Source: Nocardia lijiangensis NBRC 108240
Lineage (GTDB): Bacteria > Actinomycetota > Actinomycetes > Mycobacteriales > Mycobacteriaceae
Length of the DNA: 64,000 bases
Assembly: GCF_001613045.1 (NCBI RefSeq)
Contig: NZ_BDBP01000017.1
Coordinates: 1-64,000 of the forward strand
Direction of reading: 5' to 3'
The translations under genes and the position numbers were made by a program. The notes beneath the pieces were generated by a model. The model was given only the letters and a program-made list of their open reading frames with translations, did no database searches and was not told the origin of the DNA. Each line of letters begins with the position of its first letter. Positions within the stretch are counted from its first letter, which is position 1. Below, piece by piece: positions 1 to 9,549 of the stretch.

Positions 1-885
1 CCGGACGGCCGCGAGCTCGTGCGCGACCTGACCTGGCGGCTCGCGCCGGGGGAGCGGGTCGGCCTGGTCGGCGTCAACGGCTCGGGCAAGACCACCCTGC
101 TGCGCGCGCTGGCCGGTGACGTCGCGCCCGCCGCGGGCAAGCGCATCCAGGGCCAGACGGTGCAGATCGGCTGGCTGCGGCAGGAACTCGACGATCTGCC
201 GACCGATCTGCGCGTGCTCGAAGCGGTGCAGCAGGTCGCGCAGCGAATCATGCTGGGCGACAAGGAGATCTCGGCCGGTCAGCTGGCCGAGCGGCTCGGT
301 TTCACCCCGGCCCGCCAGCGCACGCCGGTCGGCGATCTCTCCGGCGGCGAGCGGCGCAGGCTGCAGCTCACCCGCATCCTGATGGCCGAGCCCAACGTGT
401 TGCTGCTCGACGAGCCGACCAACGACCTGGACATCGACACCCTGCAGCAGCTGGAGGATCTGCTCGACAACTGGGCGGGCACCCTGGTGGTCATCAGCCA
501 CGACCGCTACCTGATCGAGCGCATCTGCGACTCCACCTGGGCGCTGTTCGGCGACGGGAAACTCACCAACCTGCCCGGTGGCATCGAGGAGTACCTGAAG
601 AAGCGGGCCGCACTGAGCGCCCCTGCGCCCGCTCGCGCGACTGCGGACAAGCCCGCCGCGGCGGCCACCGATTCCGCGGCCTACCGGGCGGCCCGCAAGG
701 AACTCACCCGCTTGGAACGCGCCATCGACAAGCTCACCGAACGCGAGGAGCGCCTGCACACCGCCCTCGCCGACGCGGTGACCGAACCGGACAAGCTCGT
801 CACCCTCGGCGCCGAACTCAAACAGGTCCTCGCCGAAAAGGAAACCGCCGAGGAACGCTGGCTCGAACTCGCCGAAGGCGTCTGA
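1..885 (+). CDS. ABC-F family ATP-binding protein (3' part only)
   Basis: The reading frame is open from the first base, so this is the C-terminal part of a longer protein whose start lies upstream. It holds one complete nucleotide-binding domain: Walker A GVNGSGKTT near visible residue 24, the signature LSGGERRR, Walker B VLLLDEPTNDLD and the switch SHDRYL. The DEPTNDLD Walker B form and the absence of membrane segments are typical of duplicated-ABC soluble ABC-F proteins (Uup/EttA type), which act on ribosomes. After residue 200 comes an Ala-rich linker and a charged helical tail with ELTRLERAIDKL, resembling the Uup C-terminal coiled coil. The first ABC domain is outside the window. It converges on the Abi-alpha-like gene at 980, with a strong hairpin between them. 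Confidence 0.9.
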   Translation, partial: PDGRELVRDLTWRLAPGERVGLVGVNGSGKTTLLRALAGDVAPAAGKRIQGQTVQIGWLRQELDDLPTDLRVLEAVQQVAQRIMLGDKEISAGQLAERLGFTPARQRTPVGDLSGGERRRLQLTRILMAEPNVLLLDEPTNDLDIDTLQQLEDLLDNWAGTLVVISHDRYLIERICDSTWALFGDGKLTNLPGGIEEYLKKRAALSAPAPARATADKPAAAATDSAAYRAARKELTRLERAIDKLTEREERLHTALADAVTEPDKLVTLGAELKQVLAEKETAEERWLELAEGV

Positions 886-906
886 CCCCACCCCATCGAC
901 GCGGTC

Positions 907-969
907 CCACACACCGTCCGCACGCTTCACACAAGCCACGCCTGTGTGAAGTGCGTGCGAGGTGTGTGG
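907..969. terminator. Bidirectional hairpin terminator
   Basis: A long inverted repeat lies between two convergent genes. The outer arms CCACACACC (907-915) and GGTGTGTGG (961-969) pair perfectly. An inner arm TTCACACA pairs with TGTGTGAA, and GCACGC pairs in between. It sits between the ABC-F stop at 885 and the Abi-alpha-like stop at 980 and can serve both strands. Confidence 0.8.
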
Positions 970-979
970 CAGCCAACCG

Positions 980-1891
980 CTAGCTGGACTCGGCGCGGCC
1001 TTCGGTGACCACCGGGAGGCAGGTTTGGACGAAGTCGGCGCCGAACGTGGTGAGCACGATGCTGCGGTAGTGCACCTTGGTGCCGAATCCGGAGCGCTTC
1101 AACAACTCTCGCACCGGAGACTGCGCCTCCAGCAGCTGGTAGCGGTTCGGGTTGTCGACCGGTTCCTTGGCGAACTCGATCAGCCCGAGCCTGCGGAGGT
1201 TGGTGAGGTACTGGGGGACACGGTTCGGGAAGCGCAGCCCGGCCTGTTCGCCGATCAGCGTGAGCCCGGACAGGTAGCGCTCGGCGCCGAGCGCCCGCGG
1301 CCGTCCGACGCGGATGTCGATCGAGGGCTGCGGGCCGTCCACGTGCAGGAAGCGCAGGATGCGCGCCTCGTCGGGTGTCAGCTCCGCGAGCATTCCGGCG
1401 AAGGCCGGGTGAATCTCGGACGTCTCGGCGTGTGTGCTCGCCGAGAGGCGCAGCAGTGCGGCGCCCTGCTCGCGCAGGGTCGGCACCGCCGGGTCGGTGC
1501 GTTCGGGTGTCGCGGCGGGCAGACCGAGCGCCCGGCGCAGTGCGTCGCGGACCTCGGCTTCGGCCTCGGCGAGCACCTCACGCGGCGGCACGCCCGCGAT
1601 GCTGCCCTTCACCACGGTCCCGGTGACGCCGAGCGCGGTATCCACGGTCCAGGCGGTGACCTCGGAGGCGGCCGTGAAGGCGACCTTGGCCACCCCGCCC
1701 GCGGCGCGCATGGTCTGGCGCGGGGTCGGCACGCGCCGTTTGGCGGGCGGTGCCGCGGGTTCGATATCCGACAGCGGCCACCGGGCGAGTTCCGTCGACG
1801 GCGCGACGGACTCGGAATGCTCGGCGGCCTGGATATCGTCGCCGACCGCGTCGGCGTCCGATCCCGCGTTGTTCCCGCCCGAGCCCGTCAT
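980..1891 (-). CDS. Abi-alpha-like (DUF4393-type) protein, paralogue A
   Basis: A 303-residue protein with no signal peptide. The second half carries a block LTPDEARILRFLHVDGPQPS, followed by conserved R-rich and NLRRLGLI segments and a C-terminal TTFGADFVQTCLP. This block aligns almost residue for residue with the protein at 3577-4452, so the two are paralogues. The layout resembles the Abi_alpha/DUF4393 family; that assignment rests on recalled family features. I chose ATG 1891 because it overlaps the stop of the upstream DUF445 gene in an ATGA junction, so the two are translationally coupled. An ATG two codons upstream (1897) is also possible. The family name comes from abortive phage infection, but the function of actinobacterial members is not established. 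Confidence 0.7.
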   Translation of the reverse strand: MTGSGGNNAGSDADAVGDDIQAAEHSESVAPSTELARWPLSDIEPAAPPAKRRVPTPRQTMRAAGGVAKVAFTAASEVTAWTVDTALGVTGTVVKGSIAGVPPREVLAEAEAEVRDALRRALGLPAATPERTDPAVPTLREQGAALLRLSASTHAETSEIHPAFAGMLAELTPDEARILRFLHVDGPQPSIDIRVGRPRALGAERYLSGLTLIGEQAGLRFPNRVPQYLTNLRRLGLIEFAKEPVDNPNRYQLLEAQSPVRELLKRSGFGTKVHYRSIVLTTFGADFVQTCLPVVTEGRAESS

Positions 1892-3210
1892 ACCCATGTC
1901 GTCGCCACTCCCGTTCCGAAGATCAGAATATGAGCGTATCCGGCCAAGAGGCCCAGCGCGCCGCCATGGACGAAAAGCAACCATTCATCCTGTTTGATGG
2001 CCGAACGCAGCATTTCCACGAAGTCGGGAGGCCGCAGAGCCGACATCTGTTTGGCGATGTAATCGTTGATCTGCTTGCCCTGCTGGAGGTTGAAGTCCGG
2101 GTCGGCGAAGGCGATCGGCGCGATGGACATCGCCTCGGTGGTCAGCGTCGCCTGCAGCGAGTCGTATTCGCGGCTGCCGAGCATGAATTTCACCGCGGGC
2201 CGCGCCGGGCCGAGCGCTCGGTCGGCGGCCGGGCGCAGGGTGTCCTCCAGCATCTGCATGGTGCGATCCGAGCGCGGACCGTTGAGCAGTTCGTCGCCGA
2301 TATTGGCGACCGTCATCACCTGGCTCGACACCAATTCGGCGTAGCCGTCGGTGATCTCGGACTGCCGCTTGATCAGCAGGCCCTGCCGCCACGGGCACCA
2401 CCACTTGGGGTAGGCCGGGGCGAAGATCATGTTGATGCCGATCCAGTTGACCACCCACCCGATGATCACACCGCCGATCGGCAGCACCACCCACGTCGAC
2501 CAGCCGGTGACGTGCAGGATGAGCACGAGCAGCGCACCCATCGGCGCGCCGAAGTAGAAACCGAAGTTCTGCATGAACCGCAGCTCTTTGGCGCCGAGCA
2601 CCTGGAACAGCGTGTTGAGCAGCTGCGGCCGTGCCTGGAAGTAGCGGATCACCATCTGCTTGACGTCGATCAGCTGATCGATGTTGGCGCCGAGTTCCTC
2701 GGTCAGCTCGCGCAGGATCTCGGGCAGCTGCTGGCGCACCCGCGCGTGCACCATCTCGCGCACCTGACTGGGAAGGTTGTACCAGAGCTGCGGATGCTCG
2801 CGGCGCAGGATCTCCTCGACGATATCGGTGATCTGCGCGTCGGCGATGCTGGCCAGATGCTCGGCGAGTTTGTCGGGTTCCAGCTCGCGGTAGAAGTCCG
2901 AGACGCTACCGAGTTTGGCGAGCCCTTTGTCGACGGCGATGCTGGCCATTTTGTCGGCGCGCGAAGGCACGATGCCCTGCCAGCCCATTCGGCCGTCATA
3001 ACTCAGCAGCGGCAGAACTTGGATTCGCTTGGGCAGGAAAGGATAGAGCGCCCGCAGGCCGGGCACCCGGACGCCGTGAAAGGCGATGGGCTGGAACAGC
3101 ATGAGCACGCCGGTCCAGTTGGTGATGTAGCCGATCACTCCTGTGAAAAGCGGGATGGTCACAAGCTCGAGGAGGATCGTGGGGTGAACTCCGAAAACAC
3201 TCTCTAACAA
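1888..3210 (-). CDS. DUF445 family membrane protein
   Basis: A 440-residue protein of the DUF445 family (YheB-like). It starts with a hydrophobic segment (TILLELVTIPLFTGVIGYI) and the family motif YITNWTGVLMLFQPI. A long helical middle follows, then a second pair of hydrophobic segments around LVLILHVTGW and VVNWIGINMIFAP, and a last one (GGALGLLAGYAHILIFG) at the C-terminus. An AGGAGG sequence at 3217-3222 abuts GTG 3216 but lies 6 nt from TTG 3210, so TTG is the likelier start. GTG 3216 would add two residues. The function of the family is unknown. The gene is coupled by ATGA to Abi-alpha-like paralogue A, and the divergent neighbour is paralogue B, so the three genes probably work together. 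Confidence 0.85.
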   Translation of the reverse strand: MLESVFGVHPTILLELVTIPLFTGVIGYITNWTGVLMLFQPIAFHGVRVPGLRALYPFLPKRIQVLPLLSYDGRMGWQGIVPSRADKMASIAVDKGLAKLGSVSDFYRELEPDKLAEHLASIADAQITDIVEEILRREHPQLWYNLPSQVREMVHARVRQQLPEILRELTEELGANIDQLIDVKQMVIRYFQARPQLLNTLFQVLGAKELRFMQNFGFYFGAPMGALLVLILHVTGWSTWVVLPIGGVIIGWVVNWIGINMIFAPAYPKWWCPWRQGLLIKRQSEITDGYAELVSSQVMTVANIGDELLNGPRSDRTMQMLEDTLRPAADRALGPARPAVKFMLGSREYDSLQATLTTEAMSIAPIAFADPDFNLQQGKQINDYIAKQMSALRPPDFVEMLRSAIKQDEWLLFVHGGALGLLAGYAHILIFGTGVATTWV

Positions 3211-3576
3211 CGACACCCTCCTGCCGAAAAACCGGTGATCGCCGCCTCACCGGCACTCAAAGTAGCACCCCGTCGGCAGCTGGACCTTATTGCGAGTTGC
3301 GGCGCTGCGTCCACCGCTCGAGGGCTGAACGACACGGTAGTGTCTGAGACATCAGTCACAGTAGCGGCCTCGAATGCGGCATTGTCTCGGTCGGGGCGAG
3401 AGAATGGCGTCCGCCACATCCGTTTCGGGAATGAAACATGCTGGGGTGCTGGCGATCGGGTTCGACGGGTGCGGTCGGCCGGGACGCGCGAACAATCGGG
3501 GTTCGCTACGCCTGGAAGACGGTCGGGCAATAATCTGTGGGCGGATTCGTTCACTTGGCGACACTTCGGAGTACAC

Positions 3577-4452
3577 GTGGCAGACGACAGGACCGGACAG
3601 GACGTAGCCCGGGCCGGTTCCCGTTCGGTAGAGCGCAGCTCGGATGTCGAACAGCGGCAGATCAGCAACGAGGCGAGGCTGATCCGCGGGGTGTTCCGCG
3701 CCGCCGGGCTGGCCGCGGGTTCGGCCGTGCGCGGCGGGCAGTGGGCGGTGAACACCTCGTACGAGGTGACCAAGGAGATCGCCCAAGCCGCGCTGGACGG
3801 CGAGTCCTCGGCGGAGATCGCCGAACGGACCGGCAATGCGCTGCGCTCGATCGCGCGCAGCGCGCTGGGCGTGACCGAGGGTTCGGTGCGCGAAATCGTC
3901 AGCTACGTACCAACTCCCACCGGTGCGACGCAGCAGGCCGTCGCGATGGGCTCGTACCTGCGCTCGGCCACCACCGAGGAGTTGCGGCGCCGTGGTGACG
4001 CGCTGCTTGCGCGTTCGGCCGACGTCTACTTCACCGAGGACGTGCACCCGGCCTACGACCGGATCCTCGACGAGCTGGCTCCCGACGAGGCCCGCATGCT
4101 GCGCTTCATGGCGCTGAACGGGCCGCAGCCCGCGGTCGACGTGCGAACCAACCGTCCGCTCGGCATCGGGTCCGAGCTCGTTCAGGGCGATCTGACCTCG
4201 GTGCCGGAGCAGGCGGGTGTGCGCTACCCGGACCGGGCAAGGTCGTACCTGATCAACCTCAACCGGCTCGGCCTCACGCTGACCTCCGACGATCCGGTGG
4301 TGCTCAGCCGCTACATGGTGCTCGAGGTGCAGCCGGTGGTGGAGGCCGCGCTGAAGAAGGCGGGTCGCGCGCCGAAGATCGTGCGCAAGAGTCTGCGGCT
4401 GACCGAATTCGGCGAGGATTTCTGCCGCACCTGCTTTACCATCGGTAATTGA
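3577..4452 (+). CDS. Abi-alpha-like (DUF4393-type) protein, paralogue B
   Basis: A 291-residue soluble protein and a clear paralogue of the gene at 980-1891. Both share DEAR(M/I)LRF(M/L) followed by NGPQP or DGPQP, an R-x-N/G-R-P segment, a Y-L-x-N-L-x-R-L-G-L block and a C-terminal (L)TEFGEDFCRTCF or TTFGADFVQTCL. GTG 3577 is chosen because GGAG sits 5 nt upstream; the frame stays open much further upstream, but that part has no start-proximal ribosome site. An Ala-rich helical region (residues 35-110) is predicted from composition. It is divergent from the DUF445/paralogue A pair, with a 366-bp gap between the starts. No catalytic motif is visible. Confidence 0.75.
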   Translation: MADDRTGQDVARAGSRSVERSSDVEQRQISNEARLIRGVFRAAGLAAGSAVRGGQWAVNTSYEVTKEIAQAALDGESSAEIAERTGNALRSIARSALGVTEGSVREIVSYVPTPTGATQQAVAMGSYLRSATTEELRRRGDALLARSADVYFTEDVHPAYDRILDELAPDEARMLRFMALNGPQPAVDVRTNRPLGIGSELVQGDLTSVPEQAGVRYPDRARSYLINLNRLGLTLTSDDPVVLSRYMVLEVQPVVEAALKKAGRAPKIVRKSLRLTEFGEDFCRTCFTIGN

Positions 4453-4545
4453 TCTTTCCGGGCGGCAGGCCCGTGCGTTGATAGCAATCTGATACAGATC
4501 TCCCAAACCGTGAAGCTCGGCGGCTTCGGATGGGATTGTTGAGGT

Positions 4546-5280
4546 ATGGATCAGGGAAGCGGCGAGCAGGGGCGCGGCGACTCGACCGTTGACGCGGCCG
4601 AGGAAACCGCCGAGCGCGCGGAGGACACCGCCGAGCAGGCGGAGGAAACCGCCGAACGCGCGGGCTCCGATACGCGCAACGGAGCCCGACCGGAGGACGC
4701 CGACCTCCGGGATCCCCGGCGGGTCGTCCAGCCGCCCGCCGACCAGCGCGGCTTGGACGACGTCACGGCCATCAGCCGCCTGAAATTCCGGTACCTGCGC
4801 ACGCTGGACACCAAGTCCTGGGAAGAATTCGCCGACACCATGATTCCCGAGGCCACCGCGACCTACAGCGAATACCTGCAGTTCGAATCGCGCGACGCCT
4901 TCCTCGCCTTCATGCGCAACACGCTCGGTCCGCACGTCATCACCGAGCATCGCTGCGATCATCCCGAGATCGACGTGCAAGGCGATACGGCAACGGGGAC
5001 TTGGTATCTTGCCGATACCGTGCTCATCCCCGCGCACAATATGCTGCTGCGCGGCGCGGCCTTCTACACCGACCGCTACGCGCGCTGCGAGGACGGCCAG
5101 TGGCGGATCGCGCACACCGGATACGAGCGTACCTACGAGGTGGTGCTCTCACTCAGCGACCTGCCGAGCCTGCGCTTGACCTCCAGCCGCTGGGGGCTGA
5201 TCGCCAGGGAGGACGGCATCGCGCCGGTGGAGCGGGAGCCAGGCGCCGCGCCGATGCGCGAGGAGCCCGAGGCCGAATGA
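4546..5280 (+). CDS. SnoaL/NTF2-like protein with Glu-Ala repeat N-terminus
   Basis: A 244-residue protein. Residues 15-45 are a repetitive acidic helix ([22 protein letters not shown]), probably a short coiled coil. Residues 75-205 form an NTF2/SnoaL-like alpha+beta barrel recognisable by [26 protein letters not shown], the [13 protein letters not shown] strand and the [15 protein letters not shown] strand. This fold is used both by small-molecule isomerases and dehydratases and as a ligand-binding module. No reaction can be assigned. Its stop overlaps the ATG of the ECF sigma factor gene (ATGA at 5277), so the two are translationally coupled. A GAGGT sequence precedes the start. Confidence 0.8.
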   Translation: MDQGSGEQGRGDSTVDAAEETAERAEDTAEQAEETAERAGSDTRNGARPEDADLRDPRRVVQPPADQRGLDDVTAISRLKFRYLRTLDTKSWEEFADTMIPEATATYSEYLQFESRDAFLAFMRNTLGPHVITEHRCDHPEIDVQGDTATGTWYLADTVLIPAHNMLLRGAAFYTDRYARCEDGQWRIAHTGYERTYEVVLSLSDLPSLRLTSSRWGLIAREDGIAPVEREPGAAPMREEPEAE

Positions 5281-6233
5281 CGGCGGAGTCCGTGCGGACG
5301 AGCGAACCGGAGTTCGAACGCATGGTCGCCCCGCTGCGCGCGGAACTGCACGTGCACTGCTATCGGATGCTCGGGTCGGTGCACGATGCCGACGACGCGG
5401 TGCAGGAATCGCTGGTGCGAGCCTGGCGCAACTTCGACAAGCTGACCGATCGCGCCGGACTGCGGCCCTGGCTCTACCGGATCGCGACCAATCGCTGCCT
5501 GACCCTGCTCGAGACCCGCCGCCGCCGCGAGCTGCCGGTGGACCTGAGTCCCGGCGCGCCGCTGACCGATATCGCCTGGCTGGAGCCCTATCCCGACGCC
5601 GACGTGCGGGGCAGGGCGCCGGACGCCAGGTACGAGGCGCGCGAGGCGGTGGAGCTGGCGTTCGTCGCCGCGCTGCAATACCTGCCCGGCTTGCAGCGCG
5701 CCGCGCTGGTACTGCGCGACGTCCTCGGTTTCTCCGCCCGCGAGACCGCCGAACTGCTGGAGATCAGCGTGGCCGCGGCCAACAGCGCGTTGCAGCGCGG
5801 GCGGGCCGGGGTCGAGGCGCGGCTGCCCGGCCGATCCCAGCGGCGCGCGCCCGCGGACGACGACGAGATCCGCGAGCTGGCGCGGCAGTACGCGGACGCG
5901 TGGGAGGCGGGCGATGTCTCGGCGATCGTCGCACTGCTCAGCGCGGACGCGAAATACTCGATGCCGCCGCTGCCCGAGTGGTACGAAGGGCTACCCGCCA
6001 TCCGCGAGTTCCTGCTCGGCGGTCCGCTGCGCTATCGGTGGCGCTTCCTGCTCAGCTCGGCCAACGGCAGGCCCGCCTTCGGCACCTACCTCTGGGAGGA
6101 GGAGCGCGAAGTCTTCGCGGCGATGGCGCTGGACGTGATCGAGGTGCGCGATGGGCGCATTGCGGAGGTCGTCTCTTTCCTGGATCCCGGGCTGTTCCCG
6201 GCCTTCGGTCTGCCCACCGAGCTGTCCTCCTGA
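5277..6233 (+). CDS. ECF sigma factor with C-terminal SnoaL-like domain (SigG/SigX5 type)
   Basis: A 318-residue extracytoplasmic-function sigma factor. Region 2 covers about residues 15-85 ([34 protein letters not shown]). The linker carries WLEPYPD, and region 4 covers about residues 125-180 ([38 protein letters not shown]). These phrases are characteristic of the TIGR02960/SigG-like group. Residues 195-312 form a SnoaL/NTF2-like domain, which in related sigma factors modulates promoter binding in place of a classical anti-sigma factor. It starts with ATG inside the stop of the upstream SnoaL-like gene, and another SnoaL-like gene follows at 6384. No anti-sigma gene is adjacent, which fits control by the C-terminal domain. 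Confidence 0.88.
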   Translation: MTAESVRTSEPEFERMVAPLRAELHVHCYRMLGSVHDADDAVQESLVRAWRNFDKLTDRAGLRPWLYRIATNRCLTLLETRRRRELPVDLSPGAPLTDIAWLEPYPDADVRGRAPDARYEAREAVELAFVAALQYLPGLQRAALVLRDVLGFSARETAELLEISVAAANSALQRGRAGVEARLPGRSQRRAPADDDEIRELARQYADAWEAGDVSAIVALLSADAKYSMPPLPEWYEGLPAIREFLLGGPLRYRWRFLLSSANGRPAFGTYLWEEEREVFAAMALDVIEVRDGRIAEVVSFLDPGLFPAFGLPTELSS

Positions 6234-6383
6234 AAGACGCCTGCCTGAAAGACGCCCGGCTGAAAGGTGCCGACGAAAAGATCCGCCGCACCGATGAGTT
6301 CGGCGTGCGGCGCGGGTTATACGGCCGACGGGACGGACCCGCACGCCGCCGGACCCGGCGGCCGCACCGAAGGGAATGCCACC

Positions 6384-6818
6384 ATGAGCGACGAAGCGCA
6401 GATCCGCGAGCTGATCGAACGATGGGCCGCCGCCGTGCGCGCAGGCGATCTCGACGCGGTACTCGCCGACCACGCCGACGACATCGTGATGTACGACGTG
6501 CCGCCACCCAACGAGGGCGTCCGCGGCATCGACGCCTACCGGGAGACCTGGCCGCCGTTCTTCGCCTGGCTGGCCGAGGGCGCGGTGTTCGAGATCGTTT
6601 CGCTCGATGTCACCGCGGGCGAGGACGTGGCGTTCGCGCTCGCGCTGCTGCGCTGCGGGAAGCCCGAGGAATTCCGGGCCGACCCGGACAACCGATTGCG
6701 GCTGACCATAGGGCTACGGAAGATCGACGGCCGCTGGGCGGTCGTTCACGAACACCACTCGTTCCCGCTGCCGATCGCCGATCCCGCCGCAGAGACGAAA
6801 CTATCTGCGCTGCAATAG
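6384..6818 (+). CDS. SnoaL-like/ketosteroid-isomerase-type small protein
   Basis: A 144-residue stand-alone NTF2-like protein. The N-terminus EAQIRELIERWAAAVRAGDL and the segment DAVLADHADDIVMYDVPPP are typical of the YybH/SnoaL-like group. The C-terminal strands (IDGRWAVVHEHHSFP) close the barrel. ATG 6384 is preceded by AAGGGA. It lies 150 bp downstream of the ECF sigma factor gene and in the same direction, so three SnoaL-fold units occur in a row here (the upstream gene, the sigma factor tail and this gene). The substrate is unknown. It may be a member of the sigma factor's regulon or simply co-transcribed. Confidence 0.8.
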   Translation: MSDEAQIRELIERWAAAVRAGDLDAVLADHADDIVMYDVPPPNEGVRGIDAYRETWPPFFAWLAEGAVFEIVSLDVTAGEDVAFALALLRCGKPEEFRADPDNRLRLTIGLRKIDGRWAVVHEHHSFPLPIADPAAETKLSALQ

Positions 6819-6972
6819 GATTGGTGCGACGGCCACGGTGGGCACGCGGATCGTCCAACGCAGCGCGGCAAACACCTGACCGACGATCCACGACCACTTC
6901 TCCGCGCCGGTGGGCGCGGAAACCGGGGCCGGGCGGTTCGATCTGCGGCCGTGACGCCGCCGGTCGTCGCCG

Positions 6973-8616
6973 TCAGTTGTCGGCGGCGGCGACCAGCGGG
7001 TCGAGCGTCAGCTTCGGGTGTTCCTTCTCGATGTACTGCAACCGCCACTTGTCGCTGAACAGTGCGAGCAGCGCGCCATCGCTGCGGGTGAACACCTCGA
7101 CGCCGCGCTGGCGGCCGAGTTCCTCCGCCGAGGCGGCGTCGGTGCGCCTGGCCAGCGAGTAACCGAGATGCTCCATGGTGGTCTCGACGTTGAACTCCGC
7201 CAGCATGCGCGCGGTGACCACTTCGAACTGCATCGGGCCGACCGCGGCGAGCACGGGGGCGGCGTCGCCACGGACGTCGTTGCGCAGCACCTGCACCACG
7301 CCCTCGGAATCGAGCTGGTCGATGGCCTTGCGGAACTGCTTGTACTTGCCGGCGGTCCGTGCGCGCAGCAGCGCGAAGTGCTCCGGCGCGAAGGACGGGA
7401 TCGGCGGGAACTCCACCTTCTTGTCCACGAACAGCGTGTGGCCCGGCGCCAGCGCGGTCGCGTTCACCAGGCCGACCACGTCACCCGGGTAGGCGGTGTC
7501 GACGGTGGCGCGCTCGCGGCCGAACACGGTCAGCGCGTACTTGGTGGCGAACGGCCGTCCGGTCTGCGCGTGCGTCACCACCATGCCGCGCTCGAACTCA
7601 CCGGACACGATCCGCATGAAGGCCAGCCGGTCCCGGTGCGCGGTGTCCATACCGGCCTGCACCTTGAACACCACCGCGCTGAACGGATCGGTGGTGTTGC
7701 GCGGCGTGCCGTCGACGGCCTTGCGCGAGCCGGGCGCGGGGGCCAGCGCCACCAGCGTCTCCAGCAGCTGGCGCACGCCGAAGTTCAGCATCGCGGAGGC
7801 GTAGATGACCGGAGAGGTCTGCCCGGCGAGGAAAAGTTCCTGGTCGTGGTCCTGCCCGGTGGCCGAGAGCAGTTCGCTCTCCTCGGCGGCGGTGGTCCAC
7901 ACCTCGCCCTCGCGCACTTCGGCGGACTCGGGGGTGACCGATTCCTCCGGCGCGATCGTCGCGCCGCCCGCGGTGCGGGTGAAGTGGATGTACTCGACCG
8001 CGGCGCCGTCCGCGCCGCGGCGGAGCAGGCCGCGGAAATCGCCCGCGATGCCGACCGGAAGGAACAGCGGCGTCGGGGTGAGGCCGATCCGCTCCTCGAT
8101 CTCGTCGAGCAGCTCCAGCGGCGCGCGGCCGGGCCGGTCCCACTTGTTGATCACGGTGATCACGGGGATGCCGCGGTGTCGGCAGACCTGGAACAACTTC
8201 AGCGTCTGCGGCTCCAGACCCTTGGCGGCGTCGATGAGCATCACGGCCGCGTCCACCGCGGTGAGCACCCGATAGGTGTCCTCGGAGAAATCGGAGTGGC
8301 CCGGCGTGTCGACCAGGTTGATGACGTTGTCGACCTCGGAGCCCTCGGCGCGGTAGTTGAACTGCAGCGCGGTGGAGCTGACCGAGATGCCGCGGGCCTT
8401 CTCCATCTCCATCCAGTCGGAGACCGTCGACTTGCGGCCCGCCTTGCCGTGGATCGCGCCCGCCTCGGAGATCATCCTGGCGTGCAGCGCCAGCGCCTCG
8501 GTGAGCGTCGACTTGCCCGCGTCCGGATGGGAGATCACTGCGAAGGTGCGGCGCCGGGCGACCTCGGCGGGCAGTCCGCGCGGGGTGGGCGCGACGACGT
8601 CCTCAGGGGCGGTCAA
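6973..8616 (-). CDS. prfC: Peptide chain release factor 3
   Basis: A 547-residue translational GTPase that releases RF1/RF2 from the ribosome after termination. The G domain is complete: P-loop SHPDAGKSTLTEAL near residue 30, switch I region KARGISVSS, DTPGHSDFSEDTYR and NKWDRP. The EF-Tu-like domain II and the RF3 C-terminal domain (VGPMQFEVVTARMLAEFNVE, SDKWRLQYIEKEHP) follow. The length fits the family (about 530-550). The start is TTG 8616, because GAAAGG (8626-8631) lies 9 nt upstream of it, whereas TTG 8625 directly abuts that sequence. It is divergent from rplY. Confidence 0.93.
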   Translation of the reverse strand: MTAPEDVVAPTPRGLPAEVARRRTFAVISHPDAGKSTLTEALALHARMISEAGAIHGKAGRKSTVSDWMEMEKARGISVSSTALQFNYRAEGSEVDNVINLVDTPGHSDFSEDTYRVLTAVDAAVMLIDAAKGLEPQTLKLFQVCRHRGIPVITVINKWDRPGRAPLELLDEIEERIGLTPTPLFLPVGIAGDFRGLLRRGADGAAVEYIHFTRTAGGATIAPEESVTPESAEVREGEVWTTAAEESELLSATGQDHDQELFLAGQTSPVIYASAMLNFGVRQLLETLVALAPAPGSRKAVDGTPRNTTDPFSAVVFKVQAGMDTAHRDRLAFMRIVSGEFERGMVVTHAQTGRPFATKYALTVFGRERATVDTAYPGDVVGLVNATALAPGHTLFVDKKVEFPPIPSFAPEHFALLRARTAGKYKQFRKAIDQLDSEGVVQVLRNDVRGDAAPVLAAVGPMQFEVVTARMLAEFNVETTMEHLGYSLARRTDAASAEELGRQRGVEVFTRSDGALLALFSDKWRLQYIEKEHPKLTLDPLVAAADN

Positions 8617-8925
8617 CGTGAGCAACCTTTCACAGGCGGGCGAACGAACAACCGGTCCAGATTACGCGACCGAGGTTGCGCGCCGCCGAACCGCGTCTGA
8701 CCACCCGATTCATAAGCCGCGTGTGGGCTGGGGTATGGTGTTCGGGTTGTCTCGGCGAGGGTGTCCGCAGACGTTTTTGCGACACCGTGATCGACGCGGC
8801 GCGGCTTCCGGCCGTCCTCGTTCGGTCTTCGCCCCGACGAGTAGACCAGAACCCCAGTCCAGGGCGCCACCCTCCCTGGCGGGCACCTTTGACAGCCCGG
8901 AAGAGCCGTAGGAGTAGATCCAGTC
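8617..8925. promoter_or_regulatory. Divergent promoter region prfC/rplY
   Basis: About 300 bp separate the divergent prfC and rplY genes. It must contain both promoters and the rplY ribosome site (AGGAG near 8910). I could not assign -35/-10 pairs with confidence, and no gene, repeat or RNA is recognisable. Only the location supports this entry. Confidence 0.35.
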
Positions 8926-9525
8926 ATGTCCGACGTCAACCTTCTCGAAGCCGCCGTACGCACCGAGTTCGGCAAGGGAGCCGCGCGTCGCACCCGTCGC
9001 GCGGGCAATGTTCCCGCCGTGCTGTACGGCCACTCGGCCGACCCGCAGCACCTCGCCCTCAACGCCCAGGCCTTCGCCGCCATCCTGCGCGAGCACGGCA
9101 CCAACGCGGTGCTGAACCTCGTCATCGACGGCAAGCAGCAGCTGGCGCTGACCAAATCCGTTGTGGTGCACCCGATTCGCCGCTATATCGAGCACGCCGA
9201 CCTGCTCATCGTGAAGCGTGGCGAGAAGGTCACCGCCGATGTCACCATCACCATCACCGGTGACGCCGCCTCGAGCACCCTGGTCACCCAGGAAGCCACC
9301 ACCATCTCCATCGAGGCCGAGGCGCTGAACCTCCCCGAGACCATCGAGGTCTCCGTCGAGGGCGTCGAGGCGGGCACCCAGATCACCGCGGGCGAGCTGC
9401 AGCTGCCGTCCGGCGTCACCCTGGCCGCCGACGCCGAGACCCTGGTCGTCAACGTCATCGCCGCGCCCGCCGCCGAGCCGACGGCCGCCGAGGCCGCCGA
9501 GGCCGAGGCCGAGAGCGCCGAGTAA
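8926..9525 (+). CDS. rplY: 50S ribosomal protein L25/general stress protein Ctc
   Basis: A 199-residue protein of the long L25 (Ctc/TL5) type. The N-terminal L25 domain that binds 5S rRNA spans about residues 5-95 ([42 protein letters not shown]). It is followed by the C-terminal beta domain (residues 100-180) and an Ala/Glu-rich acidic tail ([12 protein letters not shown]). It starts 24 bp before pth and is probably co-transcribed with it. The rplY-pth pair matches the order seen in M. tuberculosis (Rv1015c-Rv1014c). Confidence 0.95.
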   Translation: MSDVNLLEAAVRTEFGKGAARRTRRAGNVPAVLYGHSADPQHLALNAQAFAAILREHGTNAVLNLVIDGKQQLALTKSVVVHPIRRYIEHADLLIVKRGEKVTADVTITITGDAASSTLVTQEATTISIEAEALNLPETIEVSVEGVEAGTQITAGELQLPSGVTLAADAETLVVNVIAAPAAEPTAAEAAEAEAESAE

Positions 9526-9549
9526 GGACGCTCCGGAACCGGTTCGTCG

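Noticed and set aside
980..4452. Phage defence island
   Set aside because: Only the Abi-alpha family name suggests defence. There is no nuclease, toxin, integrase or other defence gene nearby, and the neighbours are housekeeping genes.
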